Below are positions 1 through 8,883 of a stretch of 64,000 bases of DNA, in pieces (position 1 is the first letter of the stretch; each line of letters starts with the position of its first letter). This stretch comes from Candidatus Mediterraneibacter pullistercoris. GTDB lineage: Bacteria > Bacillota > Clostridia > Lachnospirales > Lachnospiraceae. Made by a program: the position numbers and the translations under genes. A model generated the notes under the pieces. That model made no database searches, was not told the origin of the DNA, and was given only the letters and a program-made list of their open reading frames with translations. Where the stretch lies: the NCBI GenBank assembly GCA_019116885.1, contig DXAU01000038.1, forward strand, positions 1 through 64,000, read 5' to 3'.

Positions 1-159
1 GCATGGGATCGGATACAAATATGACATGATTATCCGAATCATTATGTAAAGCAGCAGTATCTGCCGGATGAAATAAAAGACGCCAGGTTCTATGAACCCG
101 GCGTGCTCGGATACGAAAAACAGATGGGAGAGTATCTAAAGAAGATTCGTGAGGAGTAA
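1..159 (+). CDS. rarA: RarA/MgsA replication-associated recombination ATPase, C-terminal end, with apparent frameshift
   Basis: Only the last ~52 codons lie in the window. From base 2 the reading is HGIGYKYD, and from base 25 in another frame it is HDYPNHYVKQQYLPDEI down to TAA at 157-159. Joined, these give the conserved C-terminal end of RarA (MgsA/YrvN), an AAA+ ATPase acting at stalled replication forks. The two halves fit only if one base (a C next to position 25) is missing, so the gene is frameshifted here or the sequence has an error. The end overlaps the convergent DUF4364 gene by 24 bp. The identity rests on the remembered family C-terminus; the ATPase domain is outside the window. 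Confidence 0.72.
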
Positions 160-648
160 AGTATAGATTTCCTGACTCTTCGCGTTCCAGTGATTGACAA
201 TGGCTTCAGCCTCTGTTTCGGTCGGAACCGTGAGTTTCAGATCGATCAGGCTGGAGCCGTTTTCCTGAATCTGACAGCTGACTTCATATTCACCGCCTGT
301 ATTCCGGTAGTAGTCGGCTTTTACAGATGCCTCTTCTTTCAGGTCATATTGCTTTTCTTTCAGAAAATCATCGATATCTTCCCGTATGGCGCGGGATATT
401 TTATTACTGAAATAGAGGATTGTCTCGGCGCCGTTTTCTGTCAGGTGATACAGTGTACGGTTGTGTGTCGTTTCAGGCCGTATGAGGTCAGAGTCTGTGA
501 GGTCGGATAAAGCTTCCTGGAGCCTGAAATAAGAGGTGTAGCCTTTGTCCAGGACGAATTCCGATATCTGGGATGTTGTCAGCGGAAAGTCTACTTTATC
601 CAGCATATATAATATGATCAGTTTGTATAGTGTAAATGTCTCAGCCAT
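136..648 (-). CDS. DUF4364 family protein, winged-helix-like
   Basis: A 170-residue protein of the DUF4364 family, common in Clostridia and of unknown function. The N-terminal ~80 residues (YKLIILYMLDKVDFPLTTSQ, then QEALSDLTDSDLI) read like a winged helix-turn-helix, so a transcriptional role is plausible but unproven. The C-terminal half is a mixed alpha/beta region. I chose ATG at 648 because AAAGGAG lies 4 nt upstream; a longer in-frame start at 675 would sit inside the upstream gene. The start overlaps the end of the radical SAM gene by 8 bp, so the two are translationally coupled and co-transcribed. The 3' end converges on and overlaps rarA. Confidence 0.85.
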   Translation of the reverse strand: MAETFTLYKLIILYMLDKVDFPLTTSQISEFVLDKGYTSYFRLQEALSDLTDSDLIRPETTHNRTLYHLTENGAETILYFSNKISRAIREDIDDFLKEKQYDLKEEASVKADYYRNTGGEYEVSCQIQENGSSLIDLKLTVPTETEAEAIVNHWNAKSQEIYTLLLTNLL

Positions 649-1597
649 GGTACTCCTTTCCCTGCCATATGTCATTTTCCTTTAAATATTGATGTAAACG
701 GTTCAGTACACTGCGCTTTGCACCAGTCCACAGGGGCGCGATCAGCAGATTCTTCGGGCCGTCGCCGGTTAGTCGATGTATCACGATGTCGGGACGGAGA
801 TGAGAGATACATTGTCCGAGCATCCGGATATATGTTTCCATATCCGGCACATAGAAATGCTCCTCTCTGTAAATGTCTGCCAGATCGGTCCCTTCCAGAA
901 TATGAAGCAGCTGAAGCTTGATCCCCTGGATGTCGCAGCGGTTAAGATATTCGATCGTTTTAAGCATCATTTCTTCTGTTTCTCCCGGCAGATAAAGGAT
1001 GACATGGACGATCACTTCGATCCCTGCGCCGCGGAGTCTCTGTACTGCCTGGTCGAATATTGCTGTTTCATAGCCTCTTCGGATGAACCGGACTGTTTCA
1101 GGATGGATCGTCTGCAGACCAAGTTCTACCCATACGGGTTTGATCTGATTCAGCCGCTTGAGCAGATCGATCACATCATCGCCCAGACAGTCGGGCCTGG
1201 TTGCAACGGAGAGGATTTTGACATCGGGATCTTCTATCGCCTCCGTGAAGATAGATTCCAGATAGCTGACGGGGGCATAAGTATTCGTAAAAGCCTGAAA
1301 ATATGCGATGTAAGAATGAACCGGCCGCTTTGTGAGAAGATGCATCTTTCCCTCGGCAAGCTGCTGCGAGATTGTGAGGAAAGGCCTGCCGGCAAAATCT
1401 CCGGAGCCGTCTGCACTGCAGAAGATACATCCGCCTGTCCCGATGTGCCCGTCCCGGTTGGGGCAGGTCATGCCGCCGTTTAATGCGATCCGGTATACTT
1501 TCTCCCCGAACCGGCTGCGCAGATGAAAGTCGAGAGAGTGATACCGCTTTTCTCCCCAGCGCACGGACGGGGAGTGTAAGTTTAAATTATCTGACAT
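641..1597 (-). CDS. TIGR01212 family radical SAM protein (YtqA-like)
   Basis: A 318-residue radical SAM protein of the TIGR01212/YtqA family, related to the Elp3 radical SAM core; its substrate is not established. The cluster-binding cysteines are near residues 45-60 (GGMTCPNRDG, then GGCIFC), with the spacing typical of this family rather than plain CX3CX2C. Further conserved blocks follow: IAYFQAFTNTYAP, ATRPDCL, VWVELGLQT, and VHVILYLPGET. It would use a [4Fe-4S] cluster to cleave S-adenosylmethionine. The ATG at 1597 has only a weak upstream Shine-Dalgarno. It is the first gene of a two-gene leftward unit with DUF4364. Confidence 0.9.
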   Translation of the reverse strand: MSDNLNLHSPSVRWGEKRYHSLDFHLRSRFGEKVYRIALNGGMTCPNRDGHIGTGGCIFCSADGSGDFAGRPFLTISQQLAEGKMHLLTKRPVHSYIAYFQAFTNTYAPVSYLESIFTEAIEDPDVKILSVATRPDCLGDDVIDLLKRLNQIKPVWVELGLQTIHPETVRFIRRGYETAIFDQAVQRLRGAGIEVIVHVILYLPGETEEMMLKTIEYLNRCDIQGIKLQLLHILEGTDLADIYREEHFYVPDMETYIRMLGQCISHLRPDIVIHRLTGDGPKNLLIAPLWTGAKRSVLNRLHQYLKENDIWQGKEYHG

Positions 1598-1631
1598 AAA
1601 TTACATAACCTGATTTTAACTTTCTTTTCCA

Positions 1632-1810
1632 TTCAGCGCGCGCCAATCGCAAAGCCGCACTGACGTGCTTATTGCGGCTGCGCCGCTGTTTTGTTGATAA
1701 ACTGGTGCTAAGCCCGCATATGCGTCCGTTCAGCGCGCGCCAATCGCAAAGCCGCACTAGCGTGCTTATTGCGGCTGCGCCGCTTCTTTGCTCATAAACT
1801 GGCGCTAAGC
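1632..1810. repeat. Two 82-bp structured direct repeats
   Basis: Copies at 1632-1713 and 1729-1810 are nearly identical. Both begin TTCAGCGCGCGCCAATCGC and end GCTAAGC, differing at a handful of positions (for example CTGACG against CTAGCG). Each copy holds a nested fold: AGCCGCA pairs with TGCGGCT, and GCGCCA near the 5' end can pair with TGGCGC near the 3' end of the second copy. No coding sense is apparent. They lie between a leftward radical SAM gene and the rho promoter. Confidence 0.85.
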
Positions 1811-1811
1811 T

Positions 1812-1872
1812 CATACATACGGCCGGTCGCAAAAACATGCAAGCATGTTTTTCGTTTCCGGCCGTATGTATG
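1812..1872. repeat. 61-bp nested palindrome upstream of rho
   Basis: Outer arms 1812-1826 and 1858-1872 (CATACATACGGCCGG and its exact complement) are perfect over 15 bp. Inner arms AAAAACATGC (1831-1840) and GCATGTTTTT (1843-1852) leave a 2-nt loop. It sits ~40 bp upstream of the rho -35 element and just after the 82-bp repeats. It could act as a bidirectional terminator or be part of the same repeat element. The rest of the gap (1598-2055) holds only the rho promoter and leader. Confidence 0.85.
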
Positions 1873-1912
1873 GCTGAACTGGTGAAATATATGATAGCAC
1901 TTTGGGTCCGTC

Positions 1913-1941
1913 TTGACAAGGGCGCACTTCAAATGTATAAT
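1913..1941 (+). promoter_or_regulatory. Promoter of rho
   Basis: Perfect housekeeping consensus: TTGACA at 1913-1918, 17-bp spacer, TATAAT at 1936-1941. Transcription would start near 1948, giving a ~108-nt leader before the rho ATG. Rho is often autoregulated through its leader, but I see no clear hairpin-plus-U-tract here. Confidence 0.85.
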
Positions 1942-2055
1942 GGTTAGAGATTTAATAAGGCTTATCGATTTTTATGTCAATTCAGACGATAATTCCCGAA
2001 GAGTTTTTATGAATATAGAGTGATTTATATTAGTTTTTTAGAAAGGATAGTTTTT

Positions 2056-3405
2056 ATGACGAGAGAAAAGTATGAATCATTACCTCTTGCAACCTTGAAG
2101 GAACTTGCAAAAGCAAGAAAAATGAAAGGTGTATCCACGCTGAAGAAAAGCGACCTCATTGATGCTATGCTTGCGCTGGATGAAAAAGAAGAGCAGCAGG
2201 AGGCTGCAACCGAAGCAAAGGAAGAAGTGAAAGAAGAACTGAAAGAGAAGAAGGCGGAAACAGATATCGAACAGCTCGACAGCGGCAATACTGCAAACGG
2301 TATTCTGGAAGTTATGCAGGATGGATTCGGGTTTATCAGGAGCGACAATTATCTGCCGGGAGAAAATGATGTATATGTATCTCCGGCACAAATCCGCAGA
2401 TTCGGACTTAAGACGGGTGATATACTGACGGGAAATACCAGGATCAAGACACAGGGGGAGAAGTTCAGTGCGCTCCTCTATGTTTCTACGATTAACGGCG
2501 TTCGTCCGTCCGAAGCAATGAAACGTAAGAATTTTGAGGATCTTACCCCGATCTTTCCGAATAAGAGAATCCGGCTTGAGATGGCAGGAAGCAGTACTGC
2601 GATGAGAATTATGGATCTGATGTCGCCGATCGGCAAAGGACAGAGAGGTATGATCGTTTCTCCGCCGAAAGCGGGTAAGACGACACTGCTGAAAGAAGTT
2701 GCACTTTCTGTACAGAAGGCGGAGCCACATATGCACCTTCTTATCCTTCTGATCGATGAGCGCCCGGAGGAGGTAACAGATATCAAAGAGGCAATCTCCG
2801 GACCGAACGTAGAAGTGATCCATTCTACATTTGACGAACTCCCGGAACATCATAAAAGAGTGTCTGAAATGGTTATCGCGAGAGCAAAACGTCTGGTGGA
2901 GCACGGTAAAGATGTCATGATACTTTTGGATAGTATTACAAGACTTTCCCGGGCATACAACCTGATTGTTCCTCCTTCAGGGAGAACGCTTTCCGGCGGT
3001 CTTGACCCGGCTGCACTCTACAGCCCGAAGAGATTTTTCGGAGCTGCGCGAAATATGAGAGAAGGCGGCAGCCTGACAATACTTGCTACTGCTCTGGTAG
3101 ATACAGGGAGCAAGATGGACGACGTTGTGTATGAGGAGTTCAAAGGAACCGGAAACATGGAACTTATTCTTGACCGGAAACTGCAGGAGAAGAGAGTATT
3201 CCCGGCAATCGATATTGCAAAGTCCGGCACAAGACGTGAGGACCTGCTTCTCACAAAAGAAGAGCAGGAGGCGGTCTATATCATGCGCAGAGGCTTAAAC
3301 GGAATGAAAGCAGAGGAGGCGGCGGACAACCTTCTGAATATGTTCTCCCGCACAAAATCAAACAACGAACTTGTGCATCAGGTAATTCGTCAGAAGTTTA
3401 TCTAA
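2056..3405 (+). CDS. rho: Transcription termination factor Rho
   Basis: A hexameric RNA helicase that ends transcription at Rho-dependent sites. The 449-residue protein has the N-terminal SAP-like helical domain ([16 protein letters not shown]), then a ~40-residue Lys/Glu-rich insert, the RNA-binding cold-shock-like domain ([20 protein letters not shown]), and the RecA-like ATPase with Walker A ([10 protein letters not shown]) and Walker B ([15 protein letters not shown]). [19 protein letters not shown] matches the Q-loop/secondary RNA-binding region. ATG at 2056 was chosen because GAAAGGA precedes it by 8 nt; the upstream in-frame start at 2020 lacks a ribosome site. It has its own strong promoter. 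Confidence 0.97.
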   Translation: MTREKYESLPLATLKELAKARKMKGVSTLKKSDLIDAMLALDEKEEQQEAATEAKEEVKEELKEKKAETDIEQLDSGNTANGILEVMQDGFGFIRSDNYLPGENDVYVSPAQIRRFGLKTGDILTGNTRIKTQGEKFSALLYVSTINGVRPSEAMKRKNFEDLTPIFPNKRIRLEMAGSSTAMRIMDLMSPIGKGQRGMIVSPPKAGKTTLLKEVALSVQKAEPHMHLLILLIDERPEEVTDIKEAISGPNVEVIHSTFDELPEHHKRVSEMVIARAKRLVEHGKDVMILLDSITRLSRAYNLIVPPSGRTLSGGLDPAALYSPKRFFGAARNMREGGSLTILATALVDTGSKMDDVVYEEFKGTGNMELILDRKLQEKRVFPAIDIAKSGTRREDLLLTKEEQEAVYIMRRGLNGMKAEEAADNLLNMFSRTKSNNELVHQVIRQKFI

Positions 3406-3412
3406 AAAACAG

Positions 3413-3441
3413 TTGCAAAAGAAAATATCTTATGATACAAT
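3413..3441 (+). promoter_or_regulatory. Putative rpmE promoter
   Basis: TTGCAA at 3413-3418, 17-bp spacer, TACAAT at 3436-3441, located between the rho stop codon and rpmE. A second A/T-rich possibility (TATAAT-like, ~3461) lies closer to the gene. Confidence 0.5.
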
Positions 3442-3495
3442 TAAAAAGCTGTTTAGAGAGTATAATAAGTATTTTACAATAGAGAGGTGAAAAGC

Positions 3496-3696
3496 ATGCG
3501 CGAAGGAATCCATCCAGATTATCATCAGGCTACAGTGACCTGCAACTGTGGGAATACATTTGTTACAGGTTCTACAAAGGAGAACATCCACGTTGAGATC
3601 TGCTCCAAGTGCCATCCGTTCTATACAGGACAGCAGAAAGCAGCTCAGGCACGCGGCCGTGTTGATAAGTTCAATCGAAAATACGGTATTAAATAA
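3496..3696 (+). CDS. rpmE: 50S ribosomal protein L31, zinc-binding (C+) type
   Basis: A 66-residue L31 protein of the large ribosomal subunit. Zinc ligands C16, C18, C36 and C39 are all present (TCNCG and ICSKCHPF), so this is the zinc-containing form rather than the zinc-free paralogue made under zinc starvation. ATG at 3496 follows GAGAGGTGA by 5 nt; a GTG three codons upstream is the only alternative. It lies just after rho, a frequent arrangement in Firmicutes, and is followed by a clear terminator. Confidence 0.96.
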   Translation: MREGIHPDYHQATVTCNCGNTFVTGSTKENIHVEICSKCHPFYTGQQKAAQARGRVDKFNRKYGIK

Positions 3697-3710
3697 GAAA
3701 CAGACACAGC

Positions 3711-3748
3711 AGGCTGAGGTGGAAGCATCTCAGCCTCTTTGTTTTTTT
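3711..3748 (+). terminator. Rho-independent terminator after rpmE
   Basis: AGGCTGAG (3711-3718) pairs with CTCAGCCT (3729-3736), followed by CTTTGTTTTTTT. Confidence 0.9.
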
Positions 3749-3774
3749 GCTGCTGCAGTTTATCAGGAGGAAAT

Positions 3775-4689
3775 ATGAAGTCATCGAACATAGGAGGACA
3801 GGCGGTTCTGGAAGGCATTATGATGCGAAACGGCGGAAGATATTCAGTCGCGGTCCGCAAACCGGACGGAGAGATCGCCGTCGACGTACAGGACTACCAC
3901 AGTGTAATTCCGTGGAAGACGCCGCTTAAGATACCATTTATCAGAGGGATATTCAGTTTTGTTGATTCTCTTGTGCTTGGGATGAAGACGCTCATGTACT
4001 CCGCGGGCTTTATTGAAGAGGAAGAAGGAGAAGTGCTCACAGAAGAAGAGGCGGCAAAGCAGGAGAGACAGGAAAAGCTGTTTATGAATCTCACCGTAAT
4101 TTTTGCAGTCGTGATCGCTGTAGCTCTTTTTATGGTACTGCCTTATTTCCTGAGCGGTTTTGTGGAGAAATATACATCGTCAAGGATGGCGATGACAGTA
4201 TTTGAAGGTGTGATCCGTGTGGTGATCTTTCTGATCTATATCTTTCTGATCTCAAGAACAAAGGATATCAGGCGGACGTTCATGTATCACGGTGCGGAGC
4301 ACAAATGCATCAACTGTATTGAACACGGACTGGAACTCAGTGTAGAAAATGTGAGGAAAAGTTCCAAGCAGCATAAGCGCTGCGGAACGAGTTTTCTATT
4401 CTTCGTCATGATCGTGAGTATTATATTCTGCTTTTTTATCACAGCAGAATCCCAGGCGGCCCGTGTGATGATCCGCATCGTACTGTTTCCATTCATTGCC
4501 GGTGTTTCTTATGAGATCATCCGGCTGGCTGGAAACAGCGACAATGTAATCGTTAATCTGTTCAGCAGACCCGGAATGTGGGTTCAGAACATGACGACAA
4601 AAGAGCCGGATGACAGTATGATCGAGGTTGCCATAAAGGCGGTCGAGGAAGTGTTCGACTGGCGGACATGGCAGAAGGAGAACCTATGA
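3775..4689 (+). CDS. DUF1385 family membrane protein
   Basis: A 304-residue DUF1385 protein (YqhQ-like in Bacilli); function unknown. Conserved N-terminus NIGGQAVLEGIMMRNG, a charged Glu-rich loop (~residues 80-100), four hydrophobic segments (~108-130, ~145-165, ~205-225, ~230-250), and the conserved HGAEHKCINCIEHG motif, which resembles a metal-binding site. ATG at 3775 follows AGGAGG by 4 nt. Its stop overlaps the prmC start (ATGA), matching the DUF1385-prmC-prfA order found widely in Clostridia. That context suggests coupling to translation genes but does not prove a role. Confidence 0.93.
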   Translation: MKSSNIGGQAVLEGIMMRNGGRYSVAVRKPDGEIAVDVQDYHSVIPWKTPLKIPFIRGIFSFVDSLVLGMKTLMYSAGFIEEEEGEVLTEEEAAKQERQEKLFMNLTVIFAVVIAVALFMVLPYFLSGFVEKYTSSRMAMTVFEGVIRVVIFLIYIFLISRTKDIRRTFMYHGAEHKCINCIEHGLELSVENVRKSSKQHKRCGTSFLFFVMIVSIIFCFFITAESQAARVMIRIVLFPFIAGVSYEIIRLAGNSDNVIVNLFSRPGMWVQNMTTKEPDDSMIEVAIKAVEEVFDWRTWQKENL

Positions 4690-5558
4690 GTCTGAAAAGC
4701 GAATATGAGCAGGCAAAGGAGAGGCTGCGTTTATCAGGGGTGCCGGATCCGGAACTGGACGCATGGTATCTCCTGGAACACATAACAGGAATAAGCCGTG
4801 CATCATATTATGCAGATCCGGACCGGGAGATGACGGAAGCACAGAGAAGCGCTTATGCCAGATGTGTGGAACGGCGCTCAGGACGCGTGCCGCTTCAGCA
4901 TATTACAGGTGTGCAGGAGTTCATGGGGCTGGAATTCAGGGTGAATGAGAATGTGCTTATCCCGAGACAGGATACGGAGATCCTTGTGGAGGAAGCGCTG
5001 AAATGTCTCAGGAGCGGCAGACTTCCGGATACGGGAAACCTGACAGAGATCCTTGATCTGTGCACAGGATCGGGATGCATCATATTGAGTGTTCTCCATC
5101 ATGCAGGGAGCGGAGTGAAAGGACTGGTGAGAGGAACAGGCAGCGACCTGTCCGAACGTGCGCTTTACGTGGCAGAGGAGAATGGCAGGCGGCTTGGCAT
5201 CCGGGCAGAGTTTATACAGAGCGATCTGTTTGAGAACATACCGGGGAAATATTCTATGATCCTGTCGAATCCGCCTTACATAAGGAGCGGGGATATTGAT
5301 ACGCTCCAGGAGGAAGTAAGGCTTTATGATCCGCGGATGGCGCTGGATGGAAAAGAAGACGGGCTGTACTTCTACCGGAGGATCATTGAGGAGAGTACAG
5401 AACATCTCAAAGATGGAGGATATCTCATGTTTGAGACCGGATGCAGCCAGGCAGATGAGACTGCGGGCATGATGCGGGAGAAAGGCTTTTCAGACATTAA
5501 AGTGAAAAAGGATCTGGCGGGACTTGACCGTGTCGTATACGGAAGATATATTAAATAG
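4686..5558 (+). CDS. prmC: Peptide chain release factor N(5)-glutamine methyltransferase
   Basis: PrmC (HemK) methylates the glutamine of the GGQ motif in release factors RF1 and RF2, raising termination efficiency. The 290-residue protein has the N-terminal helical substrate-binding domain (WYLLEHITGISRASYY, PLQHITGVQEFMGLEF), then a Rossmann methyltransferase with SAM-binding ILDLCTGSGCI and the catalytic NPPY motif (ILSNPPYIRSGD). ATG at 4686 has AAGGAGA 4 nt upstream and overlaps the previous stop. Its likely substrate RF1 is encoded just downstream. Confidence 0.95.
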   Translation: MSLKSEYEQAKERLRLSGVPDPELDAWYLLEHITGISRASYYADPDREMTEAQRSAYARCVERRSGRVPLQHITGVQEFMGLEFRVNENVLIPRQDTEILVEEALKCLRSGRLPDTGNLTEILDLCTGSGCIILSVLHHAGSGVKGLVRGTGSDLSERALYVAEENGRRLGIRAEFIQSDLFENIPGKYSMILSNPPYIRSGDIDTLQEEVRLYDPRMALDGKEDGLYFYRRIIEESTEHLKDGGYLMFETGCSQADETAGMMREKGFSDIKVKKDLAGLDRVVYGRYIK

Positions 5559-5618
5559 AAGAATAGAAAATATAAAATATGATGATATCAAAGATTAAGA
5601 GAAAAGGACGTAAGAAAG

Positions 5619-6689
5619 ATGTTTGACAGATTAGACGACCTGCTCATCCGGTACGAGGAAGTGATGGGCGAACTGCAGGAGCCGGGCGTGGCAGATGATC
5701 CGGAACGGTTCCGCAGGCTTATGAAAGAGCAGAGCGATCTTGCTCCGATCGTAGAGGCATATCAGGAGTACAAGACTTGCAAACAGAATGTGGACGACAG
5801 TCTCGCCATGCTCGAAGAGGAATCAGACGAAGAGATGCGCGAACTGGCAAAAGAGGAGTTAAGTGAGTCAAGGAAGCGGATTGAGGAGCTGGAACAGGAA
5901 CTCAAGATCCTTCTTCTCCCCAAAGATCCGAACGATGATAAGAATGTTATCGTGGAGATCCGCGCGGGCGCGGGAGGAGACGAGGCGGCGCTCTTTGCGG
6001 CGGAAGTTTACCGTATGTATGTGCATTATGCGGACGGGCGCGGATGGCGTACAGAGATGATTTCACTGAATGAAAACGGCATCGGCGGCTTCAAAGAGTG
6101 TGTGTTTATGATTACCGGACAGGGTGCCTACTCGAGGCTGAAATATGAAAGCGGTGTCCACCGTGTTCAGAGGGTGCCGGAGACGGAGAGCGGCGGCAGG
6201 ATTCATACCTCGACCATCACAGTTGCTATCATGCCTGAGGCTGAGGAGGTGGATGTGGTGATCGATGAGAAGGATATCCGTATCGACGTCATGCGCGCGT
6301 CAGGAAACGGCGGACAGTGCGTCAATACGACCGACTCAGCAGTGCGCCTGACGCACCACCCAACGGGAATCGTGATCTACAGCCAGACAGAGAAATCTCA
6401 GCTTCAGAACAAGGAGAAAGCGTTCCGGCTGCTCCGTTCTAAGCTGTACGACCTTGAAATGGAGAAAAAGCAGGCTTCTGAGGCCGAGGCAAGGAGAAGC
6501 CAGATCGGGACAGGAGACCGTTCAGAGAAGATCAGGACATACAACTTTCCACAGGGCCGGGTAACGGACCACAGAATCAAACTGACGCTGCACAAGCTGG
6601 ATTCCATACTCAATGGAGATCTGGATGAGATCATTGACAGCCTTATTGCAGCAGATCAGACGGCAAAACTGGCAAAGATGGAGGAGTGA
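5619..6689 (+). CDS. prfA: Peptide chain release factor 1
   Basis: RF1 recognises UAA and UAG and triggers peptide release. The 356-residue protein has the expected length and landmarks: an N-terminal coiled-coil domain, the stop-codon-recognising tripeptide region [11 protein letters not shown] (PET type, as usual in Firmicutes), and the catalytic GGQ loop ([18 protein letters not shown]). The residue after GGQ is Cys where His is common. The ribosome site is AAAAGGA. It is downstream of prmC, its modifying enzyme. Confidence 0.97.
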   Translation: MFDRLDDLLIRYEEVMGELQEPGVADDPERFRRLMKEQSDLAPIVEAYQEYKTCKQNVDDSLAMLEEESDEEMRELAKEELSESRKRIEELEQELKILLLPKDPNDDKNVIVEIRAGAGGDEAALFAAEVYRMYVHYADGRGWRTEMISLNENGIGGFKECVFMITGQGAYSRLKYESGVHRVQRVPETESGGRIHTSTITVAIMPEAEEVDVVIDEKDIRIDVMRASGNGGQCVNTTDSAVRLTHHPTGIVIYSQTEKSQLQNKEKAFRLLRSKLYDLEMEKKQASEAEARRSQIGTGDRSEKIRTYNFPQGRVTDHRIKLTLHKLDSILNGDLDEIIDSLIAADQTAKLAKMEE

Positions 6690-6694
6690 TATAT

Positions 6695-7594
6695 ATGACG
6701 GAACCAGAATTTAAGAGGCCGGAGCTGGAGGACAGGGACATTATCACATCTTATTTTGAGAAGTCGCCCAGCAGGAGCTGTGAACGGACATTCGTAAATG
6801 TCTATCTCTGGTCGAGACATTATAAAGTAAAATACGCTGTAATCGAGGGCGCGCTCGTTTTTAAGAGTGACGATAACGGACTGGCGTTCGCATATCCGGC
6901 CGGAGAACCGGAGAATATCAGAAAAGCGCTTGAGTTTATTATGGAATACTGCCGGGAGAAAGAATGTCCGGTCGTGCTCTACAACGTGACGCCGGAGATG
7001 TTCGAGCAGCTCGAGGGATGGTATCCCGGCAGGTTTGCGATCGAATATAACAGAGATCTTGCGGACTATATATACGAGACGGAGAAGCTCTCTACACTTG
7101 CAGGCAAGAAACTTCACGGAAAGCGCAACCATATCAATAAGTTTAAGAATCTGTATCCGGACTGGTCCTACGAGCCCCTCTCCGACGGCAATGTAGAGGA
7201 CTGTTTCCAGATGGCGCTCAAATGGCGGAACCAGAATGGATGCGAGGAAGATCCGGAGAAAAATGCGGAGATGTGTGTGACGCTCAATTCTCTGCGGCTT
7301 TACAAAGAACTTGGATTAAAGGGCGGAGTCCTGAAGACAGGGGACAGGATCGTTGCTTTTACAGTCGGCGAACCTCTGTGTGATGACACGTTTGTGGTGC
7401 ATATAGAGAAAGCATTTTCTGATGTAGAGGGAGCGTACCCGATGATAAACCAGCAGTTCGTACAGCATGAATGTATGGACTACAAATATGTGAACAGAGA
7501 GGAGGACACCGGAGCAGAGGGACTAAGAAAAGCAAAGCTCTCTTACCGGCCGGTGTTTCTTGAAGATAAAGGAATCGTAAAAGAAATGGAGTGA
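6695..7594 (+). CDS. DUF2156 (phosphatidylglycerol lysyltransferase-fold) protein
   Basis: A 299-residue DUF2156 protein. The family has two GNAT-like folds and is related to the catalytic domain of MprF/FemX-type aminoacyl transferases. Recognisable segments are LEDRDIITSYFEKSP, LHGKRNHINKFKNLYPDWSY and FVVHIEKAFSDVEGAYPMIN. There are no membrane helices, so it is not a full MprF; the acceptor and donor are unknown. ATG at 6695 follows GGAGGAGTGA. It starts 5 bp after prfA and abuts the next aminotransferase gene, so the three are probably one transcript. Confidence 0.88.
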   Translation: MTEPEFKRPELEDRDIITSYFEKSPSRSCERTFVNVYLWSRHYKVKYAVIEGALVFKSDDNGLAFAYPAGEPENIRKALEFIMEYCREKECPVVLYNVTPEMFEQLEGWYPGRFAIEYNRDLADYIYETEKLSTLAGKKLHGKRNHINKFKNLYPDWSYEPLSDGNVEDCFQMALKWRNQNGCEEDPEKNAEMCVTLNSLRLYKELGLKGGVLKTGDRIVAFTVGEPLCDDTFVVHIEKAFSDVEGAYPMINQQFVQHECMDYKYVNREEDTGAEGLRKAKLSYRPVFLEDKGIVKEME

Positions 7595-7599
7595 CAGCG

Positions 7600-8802
7600 A
7601 TGATATCAAAGAAGATGGAAAAAATGGTAGCAAACAGTTCTGCGATCCGCGCCATGTTTGAGGAGGGCAGCAGACTGGCGAATCTGTACGGAGCTGAAAA
7701 TGTATTTGATTTCAGTCTGGGCAACCCGAATGTCCCGGCGCCGGAAGCTGTAAAAAAAGCGGTCAAAGAACTGCTCGACAATGAAGATCCGGTCGTCCTC
7801 CATGGATACACGAACAGCAATGCCGGATACGAGGACGTGCGCCAGGCTGTTGCGGAATCTCTTAACGAGAGGTTCGGTACAGCTTTTGCGGCGAAGAACA
7901 TCATCATGACAGTGGGCGCGGCAGGCGGTTTGAATGTCATTTTAAAAGCGCTCATCAATCCGGGCGACGAAGTGATCGTATTTGCTCCCTATTTCGGTGA
8001 GTACAGAAGTTATGTGGACAACTACGACGGAGCCCTTGTGGAGACATCACCTGACACTGAGACTTTTCAGCCAAAGCTTAATGAGTTTGAGGAGAAGATC
8101 ACTCCAAGGACGAGAGCGGTCATCGTAAATACTCCGAATAATCCGACGGGAGTGGTATATTCTGAGGAGACCATCCGCAAAATGGCGGAGATCATGGAGA
8201 AAAAGCAGAAAGAGTACGGGACAGATATCTATCTGATCTCTGACGAGCCTTACCGTGAACTCGCCTATGACGGGATCGAGGTGCCGTATCTGACAAAATA
8301 CTATGCAAATACAATCGTAGGGTATTCCTACAGCAAATCACTTTCACTTCCGGGTGAACGCATCGGCTATCTTGTGATTCCGGATGAAGCAGCGGACAGC
8401 GCGGATCTGGCTGCAGCCGCAAATGTGGCTACACGTATCCTCGGTTTCGTTAATGCGCCCACACTGCAGCAGAAGATTGTCAAAGCATGTCTGAATGAGA
8501 AGACAGACATTTCTTTCTATGACCGTAACAGAGAGAAGCTCTATGGCGGACTTACAGAACTTGGATTTGAATGTATCAGACCGGAAGGAGCCTTTTATCT
8601 GTTTGTAAAATCGCCGGCTGCAGATGAAAAAGAATTCTGTGCGGCGGCTAAGAAATACAATATCCTCATCGTGCCGGGAAGTTCTTTCGGATGCCCCGGC
8701 TATGTACGCATCGCATACTGCGTTGCACATGAGACGATCGTCAGATCTCTGCCAAAGTTTGCAGAGCTGGCATCGGAATATAAGTTAAAGGCTGCGCGGT
8801 AA
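7600..8802 (+). CDS. Pyridoxal phosphate-dependent class I/II aminotransferase
   Basis: A 400-residue fold-type I aminotransferase. Landmarks are the substrate loop FSLGNPNVPAP, TVGAAGGLN (cofactor phosphate region), VNTPNNPTGVVYS, SDEPYREL, and the Schiff-base lysine in YSYSKSLSLPGERIGYL (~residue 247). The family includes aspartate, alanine and aromatic aminotransferases and the substrate cannot be fixed from sequence. ATG at 7600 is 6 bp after the DUF2156 stop, whose GGAG serves as ribosome site. A stem-loop follows the gene. Confidence 0.92.
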   Translation: MISKKMEKMVANSSAIRAMFEEGSRLANLYGAENVFDFSLGNPNVPAPEAVKKAVKELLDNEDPVVLHGYTNSNAGYEDVRQAVAESLNERFGTAFAAKNIIMTVGAAGGLNVILKALINPGDEVIVFAPYFGEYRSYVDNYDGALVETSPDTETFQPKLNEFEEKITPRTRAVIVNTPNNPTGVVYSEETIRKMAEIMEKKQKEYGTDIYLISDEPYRELAYDGIEVPYLTKYYANTIVGYSYSKSLSLPGERIGYLVIPDEAADSADLAAAANVATRILGFVNAPTLQQKIVKACLNEKTDISFYDRNREKLYGGLTELGFECIRPEGAFYLFVKSPAADEKEFCAAAKKYNILIVPGSSFGCPGYVRIAYCVAHETIVRSLPKFAELASEYKLKAAR

Positions 8803-8817
8803 ACTGCGAGGCCTCAT

Positions 8818-8852
8818 GCAGGCGGACATGGTGAAAGGTCCGCCGTCTGCAT
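8818..8852 (+). terminator. Putative terminator after the aminotransferase
   Basis: GGCGGAC (8821-8827) pairs with GTCCGCC (8838-8844), extended by GCA/TGC outside, followed by a short ATTTTG tail. The weak U-tract makes it only probable. Confidence 0.55.
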
Positions 8853-8883
8853 TTTGGGACAGTTATAAAAGGAGTAGAAAAAA

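Noticed and set aside
776-1483. A 235-codon plus-strand frame opposite the radical SAM gene
   Set aside because: It is the antisense shadow of a clearly conserved gene, with no ribosome site or family resemblance.
2080-2904. A 274-codon minus-strand frame opposite rho
   Set aside because: Antisense shadow of rho; no conserved motifs.
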